Shown here: positions 34,401 through 42,565 of the stretch, one piece after another
How positions within the stretch are numbered: position 1 is the first letter of the stretch
How the letters are laid out: the number at the start of each line of letters is the position of its first letter
DNA from: Asterias rubens
Lineage: Eukaryota; Echinodermata; Asteroidea; Forcipulatida; Asteriidae
Assembly: GCF_902459465.1 (NCBI RefSeq)
Contig: NC_047066.1
Coordinates: 17,797,047 to 17,861,046 of the forward strand
Direction: 5' to 3'
Length of the DNA: 64,000 nt
Program-made: the position numbers and the translations under genes
Notes under the pieces: model-generated
Seen by the model: the letters and a program-made list of their open reading frames with translations, nothing else
What the model was told of the DNA's origin: nothing
The model's database searches: none

Positions 34401-34421
34401 CGCAAAGAAACGGGACGCCAT
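17866..34421 (-). CDS. EIF3C: EIF3C, eukaryotic translation initiation factor 3 subunit C
   Basis: Core subunit of eIF3, which binds the 40S ribosome and assembles initiation complexes. Nineteen coding exons in transcript order: 34255-34421, 33338-33533, 32391-32497 extended to 32381, 31471-31531, 30356-30423, 29150-29265, 28054-28201, 26825-27087, 25918-26014, 25182-25294, 24510-24633, 23770-24094, 22883-23076, 21953-22078, 21168-21321, 20306-20549, 19830-19895, 18789-18876, 17866-18387 (third exon is 32381-32497). The join is 1062 codons plus stop, phase-consistent throughout. Start [17 protein letters not shown] matches the family. An acidic N-terminal half is followed by [20 protein letters not shown] (exon 8), the PCI region with [20 protein letters not shown]-like sequence (exons 13-18) and [13 protein letters not shown] (exon 18). 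Odd points: a KEEEKK-rich acidic/basic insertion in exon 12, and a final [10 protein letters not shown]-rich tail of about 125 residues, both longer than in the 913-residue human protein. Confidence 0.95.
19372..19438. repeat. (TTA)n microsatellite in EIF3C intron
   Basis: About 20 TTA units with one ACT interruption near the right end. Confidence 0.95.
19930..20160. mobile_element. Inverted copy of an element also found at 61740-61990
   Basis: Shares CCGCGGTAGTGCAGTTAAT, TTTAAGCTAAAGTAGTAGT, GGACAGTTCTTTTCAGAACTGAGAAGTCTCCC and a closing ACATGGTGGAACCGC with the complement of 61740-61960. The end phrase (GTTTGCRGTARCACCATGTGT) also bounds 24170-24260, 30775-30960 and 62925-62985. Non-coding, in an EIF3C intron. 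Confidence 0.6.
20703..20967. repeat. TAGCCC-rich inverted-end repeat
   Basis: Begins CAGCAGGGCTAGAACTCAGAA and ends CAATTTCGACCCCTG, roughly inverted, with recurring GTAGCCC phrases (AGTAGCCCTG, GGTAGCCC, CGGGCTA). Located in an EIF3C intron. Confidence 0.5.
21061..21145 (-). repeat. Intronic duplicate of the 3' end of EIF3C exon 15 with its donor site
   Basis: Nearly identical to 21162-21246, the end of the real exon, including the GT donor. It still translates as [20 protein letters not shown]. It has no acceptor of its own; reading through from the real exon into the copy meets a stop (TAG) before the copy's donor in the wrong frame. It is therefore a decoy, not an alternative exon. Confidence 0.8.
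22595..22700 (+). repeat. tRNA-derived SINE (family 3, tRNA-Asn-like head)
   Basis: GGCTAGATAGCTCAGTTGG ... TGTTAAT ... GGTTCAAATCC ... TCTAGTC: the acceptor-stem halves pair and the anticodon-loop position reads GTT, which suggests tRNA-Asn ancestry. The D stem is broken, so it is not a working tRNA. A TTTTTCTTTGTTCACCCC tail follows, shared with copies at 24300-24410, 44695-44775 and 52300-52425; 28828-28900 (minus) is a related head. Confidence 0.65.
22748..22920 (-). repeat. Three tandem copies of the 3' end of EIF3C exon 13
   Basis: CTGTGTAGGAATATCRGAGTG and TTGTATATTGGACT occur at about 22749, 22808 and 22883 on the + strand. The last is the real exon end (donor at 22881-22882); the second copy also keeps the TTAC that complements a GTAA donor, while the first reads TAGCTGTG and has lost it. 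Reading through the real donor terminates within about 15 codons. Confidence 0.85.
23573..23748. repeat. Tandem duplication, 88-bp unit, in EIF3C intron 12
   Basis: CTTCCCAAGAAAATTGTCAG starts two adjacent, essentially identical 88-base copies (23573-23660 and 23661-23748), just beyond the donor of EIF3C exon 12. The identity implies a recent event or an assembly artefact. Confidence 0.9.
25612..25700 (+). repeat. tRNA-derived SINE head (family 2, plus strand)
   Basis: GGTGGTCTAGTTGGT (box A-like) and GGGTTCGAATCCCACC (box B) spaced as in a tRNA; tRNA-like but without a paired acceptor stem. Sits directly after a truncated family 1 SINE at 25420-25590. Confidence 0.6.
27460..27632. mobile_element. 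Palindromic element in EIF3C intron
   Basis: TTAAGGCCCAGTCACACTG and CAGTGTGACTCTGCCTTAA form the ends; AGAGAATGCATTCTATTGGTTGAAT is mirrored by ATTCAACCAATAGAATGCATTCTCT inside. A related but different palindrome lies at 47880-48045. Confidence 0.75.
27689..27851. mobile_element. Short element E2 (GCGATAAACC-type end)
   Basis: Second copy of the element described at 2302-2490 and 57010-57167, sharing AGAGGGCGCTGTTGAACCC, CATGACAACATACAC and ACGCATTGCGGTTTTGAATCG. Confidence 0.6.
28314..28797. mobile_element. TTAA-type inverted-end element with GC-rich core
   Basis: TTTAAAGGGTGGCTGCAGTG on the left is mirrored by CACTGCATCATCCCTTTAA on the right. The core (28430-28680) is far more GC- and CG-rich than the flanking intron and has TGACGTCA and GACGTGACGTCG motifs and a G run. 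A non-autonomous element is the best reading. Confidence 0.6.
29240..29670 (-). repeat. Degenerate tandem copies of the 5' end of EIF3C exon 6 and its acceptor
   Basis: The real exon start (minus strand TTTTAG then GATGACGACAGTGATAGC) is followed in the intron by four more units of roughly 65-100 bases. Each has the complement of TTTTAGAATAGCAACAGTGAT or a close variant. Some units keep an acceptor-like TTTTAG and an open DSNSDS-like reading. Confidence 0.75.
30775..30965. mobile_element. Foldback element with ACACCATGTGT-type ends
   Basis: GTTTGCGGGTAGCACCATGTG and CACATGGTGCTACTGCAAAC are inverted ends; AGTACGCTCTGATCGTCC and CAATCAGAGCGTACTGATCG are an inner inverted pair. Same end phrase as the elements at 19930, 24170, 61740 and 62925. 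Confidence 0.7.
30992..31336. mobile_element. TTAA-type element, family A variant
   Basis: Begins TTAAAGGGAAGGTACACG like the element at 6966-7732 and keeps its interior, including CACACAAATTCGTCCAAC. The right end is eroded near GAACATGTAC. Confidence 0.6.
31748..32131. mobile_element. TTAA-flanked miniature element A7 (best-preserved family A copy)
   Basis: TTAAAGGCACTGGACACTAT at the left and ATAGTGTCCAATGTCTTTAA at the right, 384 bases, with the central hairpin GACCTCAGAATTAGAGTTTGAGGTC. No coding capacity. Other copies are at 10336, 11809, 15136, 16729, 43750 and 47027. Confidence 0.8.
32755..32885 (-). repeat. tRNA-derived SINE fragment (family 2)
   Basis: On the + strand GGTGGGATTCGAACCCATGACC and CTAGAGCAGATGTCTGTTCACCAGACC are the inverted box B and box A regions. 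Confidence 0.6.
32933..33294. mobile_element. Foldback element D1 (about 360 bp)
   Basis: Halves are near inverse: AGTTTTTGAGAAATGAGTAAA versus TTTACTCATTTCCCCAAAACT, and ATTATCTTCAAACTGTGTAAG versus CTTACAGGGTTTGAAGATAAT. TTAA at both edges. A second copy is at 54151-54516 and a half-copy near 14600-14670. Confidence 0.75.
33666..34068 (-). repeat. tRNA-derived SINE (family 1), minus strand
   Basis: Complement of the 39165-39560 copy: CATCCGAAAGACGAAGCAATGGTTAAG, GCTGGGGATTCAAATTCACAC, GATCAGAAACACCAGAGTTTG and a degenerate GCCACGCCAC head. In EIF3C intron 1. Confidence 0.75.
34073..34220. mobile_element. Foldback element beside EIF3C exon 1
   Basis: TTAATATTTATGCATGA and TTCATGCATAATATTAA form the outer arms; ACCCAAAACGAGGCGATGGGC and GCCCATAGCCTCATTTTGGGT the inner ones. 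It ends about 35 bases from the exon 1 donor. Confidence 0.7.
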
Positions 34422-34584
34422 GATTGGAGCACTTTCAGGTGCAGTTATTGTTGTTCAATTCTGTTGGGAAATGAAGCACAGATGCATACAATTAGTCAAA
34501 TGGCATATAAATAAAAAATTGACACAACAATAAAGCGTTTCTGATTGACGAGCCCCATCATAAGTTTTATCACGATTCCCGCCA

Positions 34585-34690
34585 ACTGATTTTGCTGAAT
34601 AGCTGAAAGGCACTGTGGGGTGGAAAAGGGGGCTTTCAGTGCCCCCTTTTCCACCCCACAATGCCTTTTGGCCATTCAGCAAAACCATCC
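34585..34690. repeat. Large perfect-type hairpin upstream of EIF3C
   Basis: TTTGCTGAATAGCTGAAAGG, CACTGTGGGGTGGAAAAGGGGG and then the inverse CCCCCTTTTCCACCCCACAATG, CCTTTTGGCCATTCAGCAAAA. Arms are about 47 bases with few mismatches and a loop of a few bases. Confidence 0.8.
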
Positions 34691-35140
34691 AGGCGGATTG
34701 GCGATAAGGTCTATTTACAAAATGCATTGTAAAAAAATGTTAGTTGAGAAAAAAAAAAAAAAAGAATTTAGTTGAGAAAACCTTTAGAAAATTAAAAACT
34801 ACTTTAAGGGCTAAGAAAATGAGCAAGGCCACAGGAATGCTCATACATGTGTCAAACTCATATTCATCTTATGAAGTTATGTAGGCCAACTTTGAAATAA
34901 AAAACCTTGATATTTATTATTTGGTTTGGTTGTTAAAAATTAGTAATTCATGGAATCATGGAAAGCTATTCTGAGTGAGTGAGACCGAGCTGCTGAGAGC
35001 AATCCAACTCTGAACGTACTCTGGGTCGTCCAAACTGAACCGTCAAGGAAGGGGAAGTTAGGAACATCACGACATCGGCTTAATTAAAAAATAAATTTTA
35101 TGGTTTAAAAAAAAACGACAAATGTTGCGCAAGCCACAAG

Positions 35141-35480
35141 TTTATTGTAACTGACAAAAGTACAAAATGATCATTGACGAATTTAAGTCATAAACCAGGT
35201 GAATTCTGCAATGGTTCACATCATGCATGAGTACACAATATTCAGCACACAACCCTTCACTTCTTCACAACCCCCCACCCCAAATCATTCACCCAACTCA
35301 GTCTCAGGCGACAGCACACCAGTTTCCTTAGCTTTCTCAGCATATTCTTTTGGAGTTTTAAAATAACAATAATAGACATAAATAACATAAAAGTAAACTA
35401 GAAGGTATACATATTTTATTTTACATAAAACACTTACCGATTAGTGTAATATTAATGCTAAAATTGACGAAAATAACCTA
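35141..35480 (-). CDS. Possible last exon(s) of a small unrecognised minus-strand gene
   Basis: On the minus strand an open stretch ends KTPKEYAEKAKETGVLSPET-ELGE with a stop at 35285-35287, followed 140 bases later by AATAAA (35146-35141). The composition and charged, ordered look of the peptide, plus a well-placed polyadenylation signal, suggest a true 3' end. A consensus donor (GTAAGT at 35440-35435) lies upstream, giving a short candidate intron of roughly 70 bases, but I could not find a start codon or a unique acceptor, and I do not recognise the protein. The preceding sequence could encode a short hydrophobic segment. The whole gene would have to fit in the EIF3C-ELOB spacer. Confidence 0.3.
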
Positions 35481-35815
35481 CAATCTGGAGCCATTCGTCG
35501 GCACCACATGCACGAACCAAAAGGAACTATTTTCTCAGGGCGCTCGAACCCACAGAGTACAATCACATACGATGTTAAAATACTGAGAGCGAGGTTACAA
35601 GAGGGCGCGCTTTGCGCTTTCATCAATTTGACCTTTGTGCTCAAACGGCCTCGTTCTAATTTTTCTGATCAAGTTAAAATATACATAAACACCAATAAAA
35701 TAAAATAAGCTATTTTTGAGAAAAGCTCTAACTGGCAAACTACGTCAATTGCTTATCACATTGATAAAAACTAAATTTAATACGCTTACTTTTGTCAGAA
35801 TTTTGTTTTATTTGT

Positions 35816-35985
35816 ATAATTTTATTTTTTTCACCTTCTGGCTCATTTTTTTTGTTTTTTTTTGCTTTCCTATGCGAAGTATGTCATAAATAAATGAACC
35901 TAAAATTTATTTTTTTCACCTTCTGGCTCATTTTTTTTGTTTTTTTTTGCTTTCCTATGCGAAGTATGTCATAAATAAATGAGTT
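35816..35985. repeat. Tandem duplication of about 85-90 bp
   Basis: AATTTTATTTTTTTCACCTTCTGG through GCGAAGTATGTCATAAATAAATGA occurs twice in a row. Confidence 0.9.
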
Positions 35986-36239
35986 CATGCGTTCGCCCGT
36001 CAATGTCCTCGGATATAAAACTACACTGTACACAACTAACGCTCTAAATCAAAGCGGGCGCCCTTTGTTGCAACCTCGTGCACAAAGTATCAATCTCATG
36101 ATGATGATATTGTACTTACTCAAAACTACCTGGAGAAAAGGTTGACGTATTTCTTTGGTAATGCGGTCTAGGTAACAAGTTCTGAGAGAGACAGAGAAAA
36201 GATAGTTATTTGTCTGCTGGAAAAGTGACTACATTTACA

Positions 36240-39200
36240 ATGGTAAGATACGCTTTTGGGTTATAAATCGAACAAGTGTTTATTTTGTTGTGTTATTGTA
36301 AAGGTTGAGCTGAGTTTTGATTTTGATTTTTTGTTCAAGGACCTTTCCAAGTGGAGTTATTTAATTAATTTAAACATGTTTTACTTCACTAGTGATTATT
36401 TATTTGGTTTTAAAAATAAAAGACTGATCACTTCCATATCCGTTTCCATTTCCATTTTCAACTTCCCAAAAGTCCACTTTCCATACCCATTCTTTCATAA
36501 TCATAGCCTAGTGAGGTGTACATGACGTAACAATGATTCAATCTGAGTGACAGACCCTAATGCAAACCCCACATCTCTGTTGTCTGATTGAAGTGACCAG
36601 CAGCTGAGTCACTTCAAGTTTGGGTCCTACTACTTGCTGCAACTCGCCGTCAACTCACTTGCGCCGTCAACTCGCCGTCAACTCCTCCAATATACATTTA
36701 AAATCCACAAAAGAAGCATATAACTGTAAAGTATCAGCTCAAAGAGCATTCGCGAAAGTTTTAGGTCATATTTCGGAATAAAAATTGAGTTTTTTTCTTG
36801 TGAAAAAAAATTCTGGAAGCCGAAAAACTGTCGACCGCCATCTTGCTTTTTCACAATGATTAGTCTTGGCCCAAGATGTCAATGATTGGTACTTTTTTTT
36901 TATCAACACAAAGTCGTTTTTGTGAATGAATTTGTACCGAAAACCATGAGAAATATGTAGTTTAGCCCAGACTTAACACTTCCGTGCCCCCTTTTTATAG
37001 ATTTTTCATGTAAATTTAATGAGTTGACGGCGCGAAAATGAGTTGACGGCGAGTTTTTTTGTGTAATTTTGTGAATGTCCTTTGTAAATTTAATGTAAAT
37101 GTGAAGTTAATAAATATGTACAAGTTAGTGTCCGCCAAGGTCGTAAGGACAACATCTTCTGCCCATCATGATCCATTTTATATTGTTTAAAAATATTAAA
37201 ATCAAACAATCTCGCAATCGTCTAAATGGCTCCTTGGTCCCTACAAAGTAATAATAATTGGTTTGATTTGTTTTCATTTCATAATCAGCTGATCACAAAA
37301 TAATCATATAAGATGATACAGAAATCCTGAATAAGTACGAGGTATGAAGTGTCTTGTAAGTTAAGAAGGTACAAAGTCGATACAGAAATCCTGAATTAGT
37401 ACGAGGTATGAAGTCTCTTGTAAGAAGGTACGAAGTGTCTTGTAAGAAGTTACGAAGTGTTCAAGGTAGATGTAAGGTATCCATTGACTGGAAATCTGCT
37501 TCTTCTGAAAAAGTTTTCTGTCCAAGCAAATTGTTAAAGTCACCTGGAAATAGATATTTTTTCTTCAAACATTTATTTTGAGTATTATGTTTCTGAACAA
37601 TAAAATAATTGTTTGAGGATTTGTTTGTGACGATTTATATGTAAAAGAAAAAGAAAAAAGTTGTGTGGGGGTGACTCCGCCTACCCCTTTTGTGACGTCA
37701 ATCGAGGCAGACTTTGCCTCGATTGAACATCGAACACACGTACGTGCAAGTACATTCAAGTCCTAGTCGTGAGTTAGTAAATTTCAAAAAAGTTTTTTTC
37801 TTGCATTTTTCCGGCAATGTCGACCGGTGTATTGCTGCTGGATGCAGCAAAACAACTAAAGATGGGGTCAGTTTGCAAGTCTTTTCCAGCGTTGTGCAGC
37901 AAACACTTCGAGCCGCCGTGCTTCGAGAATCCGGAATACACTACTCATTTTGACATGACGAGAAAAGTTCTTTTCTAAAACATGAGGCCATCCCAACAAT
38001 TTTTCCAGCTAGTGGGGAAGTCGAACAAATTTTTTTAAACCTTAGTAAGTTGTTTATTCATATTCCACTCATCAAAACACATATTTTAGTGACAAAAGCT
38101 TTATTTTGACAAAATACCACTTCCAGGTGACTTTAAATAGTGACAGCTTTTTGAAAGAAATCTTAGCACTAGCAGTAAGCTACATATCATTTGGATTAGG
38201 ATTAGTTTCTGTATGACGCCACCACTATTTCACTCATTTTACAAAAAGGGATATCTCATTGAGGTAAAATAGATACTTTATTATTCCATATCAACTGAAA
38301 AAGTGGGGGCGCCATATGGAAACTTTTCCCATCATTTTGTTCATTTGTGTTTGTGTCTCTTTCTTGAAGGACGTCTTCCTCATGATAAGACGGCAGAAGA
38401 TGACGATCTTCACCGATGCCAAAGAGACGAGTACTGTCCATGAACTGAAGAAAATCATTGAAGGTATCACAAAGAGATCACCAGATGAGCAGAAATTATT
38501 CAGGGAGAAGGAGGAACTAGACAACACTAAGACCCTCGGAGACTGTGGACTCACGAATAACACAGCAAAAGCACAGGCCCCAGCAATGCTTGGCTTGACT
38601 TTCAAGCTTGATGGTAAGCTGAAACTACTTAATAAATGGCTTAATTCCTGGTTAATCTGACAAATTATAAAAGTCTGTAGATTTGAAGGTCTGGAATTGG
38701 GGATTATTGGATAATCCCAAAGTGCCTTTTGTCTGTTTATATACTTGGCCCTAAAAGCATGTTGAGTGCATGCAACGTTCACACTACAAAGTGAGCTATG
38801 TTCCAAATTTGTCAACATGTCCACCGTTGTTAAACTCGCCCAACACAGAATGTTAAGGGCAAGTTATCGGTAAAACCACTTCGCACAAATGGAAACTCTT
38901 TATATAACTTCAGTTCTTTCTCAGCTTCCTAGGGAAAGTATACAACCGAGCTGCTGTTACCCTCTGAAGGTTTTTTTTTATACACGGTATCAACCTCTAC
39001 CCTCGCAGGTACCCATTTATACCTCTGGGTGAAGAGAAGCATTTATAGTGTCATGACCGGGATTCAAACCCACACTCTTGAATTCGATGCTCTAAACAAC
39101 TGGGACATCTTCTCTATGTCTACTTCTTCTCCATGTCTGTAGTCACCACTCCATCTATAACTTTGTAGAAGTGTTGTGTTAAGAGCACCGAATTCAAACT

Positions 39201-39777
39201 CTGGTGTTTCTGATCAGCAGAGTGTGGGTTCGAATCCCCAGCCATGACACTTGTGTCCTTAAGCAAGACACTTAACCATTGCTTCGTCCTTCGGATGGGA
39301 CGTAAAGTCATTGGTCACATGTGTTGTGTAACGCATGTAAAACAACCCAGTGCACTTATCGCAAAGAGAAGGGGGTTCGCCCTGGTGTTCCTGGCTGCTG
39401 CTGCTGTATGCGCCGCAGCACCTTGTAATTGTAAAAGGTGCTTCATAATTGGGTCTCAGAACTCATCACTGCAATAACCTATCTTTCTGAAAGTTTATAT
39501 GTACTCAGCGCCTTGAGTATCTTATTTGGGTGATACGTGCGCCATATTAGACTTTGATATTAGAACATTACCTCTCCTGCAGGCAAGGTGACCAGCCACC
39601 CTTGTTTTACTGTCCTAATGGAAGCTAACCCAAGTTTTGCCTTTTCTTTGCCAAGGTGACACCGATGAGTTTGAGTCGCTAGACCCAGTACCATACTCCA
39701 ATCCTCCTGAGCTACCAGACGTTATGAAGCCTACAGATTCTAGCACAACAAACACAGTGGAACAACCTGTATCATAG
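36240..39777 (+). CDS. ELOB: ELOB, elongin B
   Basis: Ubiquitin-like adaptor that pairs with elongin C in the SIII elongation complex and in cullin-2/5 ubiquitin ligases with VHL- and SOCS-box receptors. Three coding exons: 36240-36242 (the ATG only), 38370-38613 and 39656-39777; 122 codons plus stop, close to the 118 residues of human. The mature sequence reads [20 protein letters not shown] near the start, [19 protein letters not shown] in the ubiquitin fold, and [14 protein letters not shown] in the C-terminal tail, all family hallmarks. The start codon is followed at once by GTAAGA, so exon 1 contributes a single residue, which is why an ORF scan misses it. AATAAA at 40266-40271 is a candidate polyadenylation signal. 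Confidence 0.95.
36640..37060. repeat. GAGTTGACGGCG phrase repeats, two inverted clusters
   Basis: At 36640-36690 the strand reads CAACTCGCCGTCAACTC three times in variants; at 37019-37055 the inverse GAGTTGACGGCG appears twice. The 330 bases between have no coding content. In ELOB intron 1. Confidence 0.6.
37310..37460. repeat. Tandem repeat GATACAGAAATCCTGAAT / AAGAAGGTACGAAGTGTCTTGT
   Basis: A unit of about 64 bases is duplicated, followed by shorter AAGAAGGTACGAAGTGT repeats. Confidence 0.75.
37534..38136 (+). mobile_element. 603-bp TTAA-flanked element carrying a broken THAP domain
   Basis: Ends TTAAAGTCACCTGGAA and TTCCAGGTGACTTTAA are exact inverses and include TTAA at both edges, giving a bounded insertion in ELOB intron 1. 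Inside lies a decayed THAP-domain reading. I infer a non-autonomous derivative of a transposon whose transposase had a THAP DNA-binding domain, or an element that captured one. Confidence 0.7.
37806..38040 (+). pseudogene. Decayed THAP zinc-finger domain
   Basis: From about 37817, in one frame, comes [19 protein letters not shown], the N-terminal C2 part of a THAP (C2CH) zinc finger. A deletion and frame change follow, then [13 protein letters not shown] with the CxxH part, DMTRKVLF, a stop codon (TAA) and [10 protein letters not shown], matching the conserved AVPTIF end of THAP domains. The middle of the domain (the WIxxF/W segment) is missing and there is a stop, so no functional protein is made from it. 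Confidence 0.75.
39165..39560 (+). repeat. tRNA-derived SINE (family 1)
   Basis: TTAAGAGCACCGAATTCAAAC, GGGTTCGAATCCCCAGCC, CCTTCGGATGGGACGTAAAG and the CTGCTGCTGTATGC run, colinear with 3643-4015 and complementary to 33666-34068. It sits in ELOB intron 2, just before the last exon. A minus-strand fragment of another tRNA-SINE is next to it at 38985-39115. Confidence 0.75.
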
Positions 39778-40744
39778 AGCCCCAATGAAAAGATAGTATC
39801 CTACGAAGAGGACCTAGGTCTTTATATCAACACAGCTATACATGTATATGATAACATTCTATCTAGTAGCATGTAGTGTAAGATTGTTTGGCAAAATCAA
39901 TTTCCACCAGATGCATATTTGATTGCATTATTTTATTCCTCAAGTAAATTTGATCATTTGGTTTTATAAATGATCAATGCACCATTGAAGAGATCTGGAA
40001 TGTTATTATTCATGAAGTAAAAAGTAAAGGTTATTTGATGAACTCAAAAATGCATTAAATAGATATCAACTTTCATGAAGGAAAACAGCTGTTGATAAAA
40101 TTGTTGAAGGGATCCCTTGAAGTTAGCTTGTACCTGCGCCTTGAACACCCAGCAGGGTGGATATGTGCGCATTACAAGTCTTATTATTATTATTATTATT
40201 ACCATAATCCATGTATACATGAAGGTTTTAGCTCCAGCATCATTGCTGTAGCAGATATTCCCCTAAATAAACCGTATTGAATATGACATCACCGTTCAAA
40301 TATTTGCCCTACAAGATGGCGTCTGCGAGCGTGTGCGTGTGTGCGTGCTTGAGCCGTGGAAATCAAACCGGAAATGCTGCGTGCTGCGTGTTTCTTTGAT
40401 GTACGCATTTAGACGCTCATACGGTTTGACCTACAAGATGGCGACTTTTATAGCAGCAAAGGGGTTATTCAATACGGTCTATAACTTGATCTGCTAAGCA
40501 TTTATTTTGTATTGAGTCTGTTATCGGCAATGCATGATTTTTTGGCATGAAATTATAGAACTGTATGTATTGACGAGAGGGCTAACTCTTGACTCCTCAT
40601 GCAAACATTATTGAAGCCTCCTTGATGCGATAACGTTAGAGGCATGAGCATGTCGTAGAACTAGCATTGTGTTGAAACTGTGAATGAGGGTTTGGGCTAC
40701 ATATGTATGCATAAGTACACACATTCTGAAGTGTATTAATTTTG

Positions 40745-40930
40745 GTTTTTTACCCATACACCGATGTGTGTTAGCACTGTATACTCAGTACTTTCCCAAG
40801 TCCTGTGAAAAAAATATCACAGGCATGTTACTCGGGTGGGATTCGAACCCACGACCCTTGCAATTCTAGAGCAGTGTCTTACCAACTAGACTTCCGAGGT
40901 TGCCCGGCAGCTAGAGGCAGTTCGAATCCT
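40745..40930 (-). repeat. tRNA-derived SINE (family 2)
   Basis: Body ACACCGATGTGTGTTAGCACTG...TACTCAGTACTTTCC...GGGTGGGATTCGAACCCACGACC (inverted box B) and CTAGAGCAGTGTCTTACCAACTAGAC (inverted box A). The most complete family 2 copy here. Confidence 0.7.
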
Positions 40931-42429
40931 ATGTCAATTCTAGAGCAGAATTCTGAAGTGTGTTCTATCTACACACTTTGTAACACACAAACATGGATGT
41001 GCACACACAGCTTCAAAAGACGGGTCAAGTTACCTCTCTAGTCAATATGAACATATATGTCTCTGCGTAAAATATACTTCTCCTAAGCGGGTTTGATTCT
41101 GTGCTGAAAAAGAGGTGTGCTTTTGGCTGTAAAAAAAAACCTTTCCTGTTTTTGGTTTAATTTTATTGGACTGGAGATTTCGTATTATTAATATTTTGGT
41201 TTTATTTCGGGGGGGGGGGGGGGGGCTGATGTAAATTAATGGTTAGTGAGGTTTGTGTGTGGCCCTAAAGCATTAATTTGTTTCCCTATCGCAACATTTT
41301 TGTATAAAATATCAGATACCACAGTGCAGTATGTTTGCTTGTACATGTGTATTTGTACAGTTGTACATTTATGTAATTTTTATGATTTGACAAAATTTAC
41401 TTGGATTTACACTTACATGTAGTTGGAATAATTCAACAATGCCTAAAACACCCACTGGCCCGAGTCCAGTGAATTTTGCACTGGGTCAATAACTTGGTCT
41501 GTGCTCTAAACAAATACGCACTCCTAACTTATTCCGATTAATTCTGTATTGGCTAGTTTTCCTATTATAAACACTCTCATTCAGCAAGTAACTACATAAT
41601 CGAAGAAGAAATACAGTGTTTTTGGTCTTCTTGTCCAATCAGTAAAAGCTGCTTGCTTTGTTATCTCGTACAGAATCTTAAAATGTTATCCCTTCTCTAG
41701 TTATAATGTAATTTTTGCAATGAAGCTTTTTGTTACCATCAGCCAAGCTTTGTGTAGTGGTAAATCACAGCAGTTCATATCCTAAATAAGGCACCTATTT
41801 ATTTCTTCATGGGTCTCACAAGCCCTAAAATTATAACCTTGAATCCTGATGCAAGAATTATCGTTTCATATTAAAATGATTTTAAGTATTCCCTCACATT
41901 TAGACATAAATGAAACTTGTTTTAGGGTTTCATTTATTGTCATCTATCAGGGGGAAGGGGGATATTGTTGGACTGGCCAGGCCAGTTTTGATGGTGACTC
42001 CAGCCCTATAGGAAGTGTCTCTATTTGAGCAGCATGAAGGGGTAGGGGTGGGGGTTGCAGCACCGCCTGTAGGGGTATGTAGACCCACTAAGGGCTGCAA
42101 TGACTCATTTGAAACACCTTTTTTCCCCAAAACTATTGTTTGCAATTTGAAAACCTTTTTTTCCTGGTCACTTTGCCTTTGTCGAGACCTTTTATTTTAA
42201 TACAATTGCACCTTTCACAAATTGTTCATTTCCTATTTATTTGTTATTGTTATTTGTTTTTTTTGTTAGTTTCACTGTTAAGATTTTTGATCTATAAAAC
42301 ATTGTATATAATACAATTAGATTGTCGTGATGGCCCATGCTTTGAATCAAAAGAAAAAGTACTTATACATTGTAGGTTTTTTTTCTTCGGTGGCTGAGGT
42401 GTTGTTAGTCTTGAAATTTAAGAAGACTG

Positions 42430-42565
42430 CTTAAGGCCGTGTTCGTTATTTGAGTTTGGCTACAGCTAGATCAGTGCGTCTGCCAGTGTTGAAGAATAGG
42501 CAGATGTGTGCGATCTAGCCGTAGCTGAACCCGAAGTCACAGTTTCGGACACGGCCTTAAGTTTG
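42430..42565. mobile_element. Short foldback element
   Basis: TTAAGGCCGTGTTCG and GGACACGGCCTTAA outer arms; TGGCTACAGCTAGATC and GATCTAGCCGTAGCTG inner arms; about 135 bases, TTAA at both edges. Confidence 0.7.

Larger units (their letters stand above)
34422..36239. other. Head-to-head spacer between EIF3C and ELOB start codons
   Basis: Contains the EIF3C 5' end, a large hairpin at 34585-34690, a possible small minus-strand gene around 35141-35480, a tandem duplication at 35816-35985 and the ELOB 5' UTR just before 36240. Promoters for both genes must lie in this 1.8 kb. Confidence 0.6.

Noticed and set aside
35441-35644. 67-residue minus-strand ORF beginning MSTKVKLMKAQ
   Set aside because: Ends in a stop right before the donor at 35440, has no recognisable similarity and cannot be joined in frame to the possible exon at 35288-35365.
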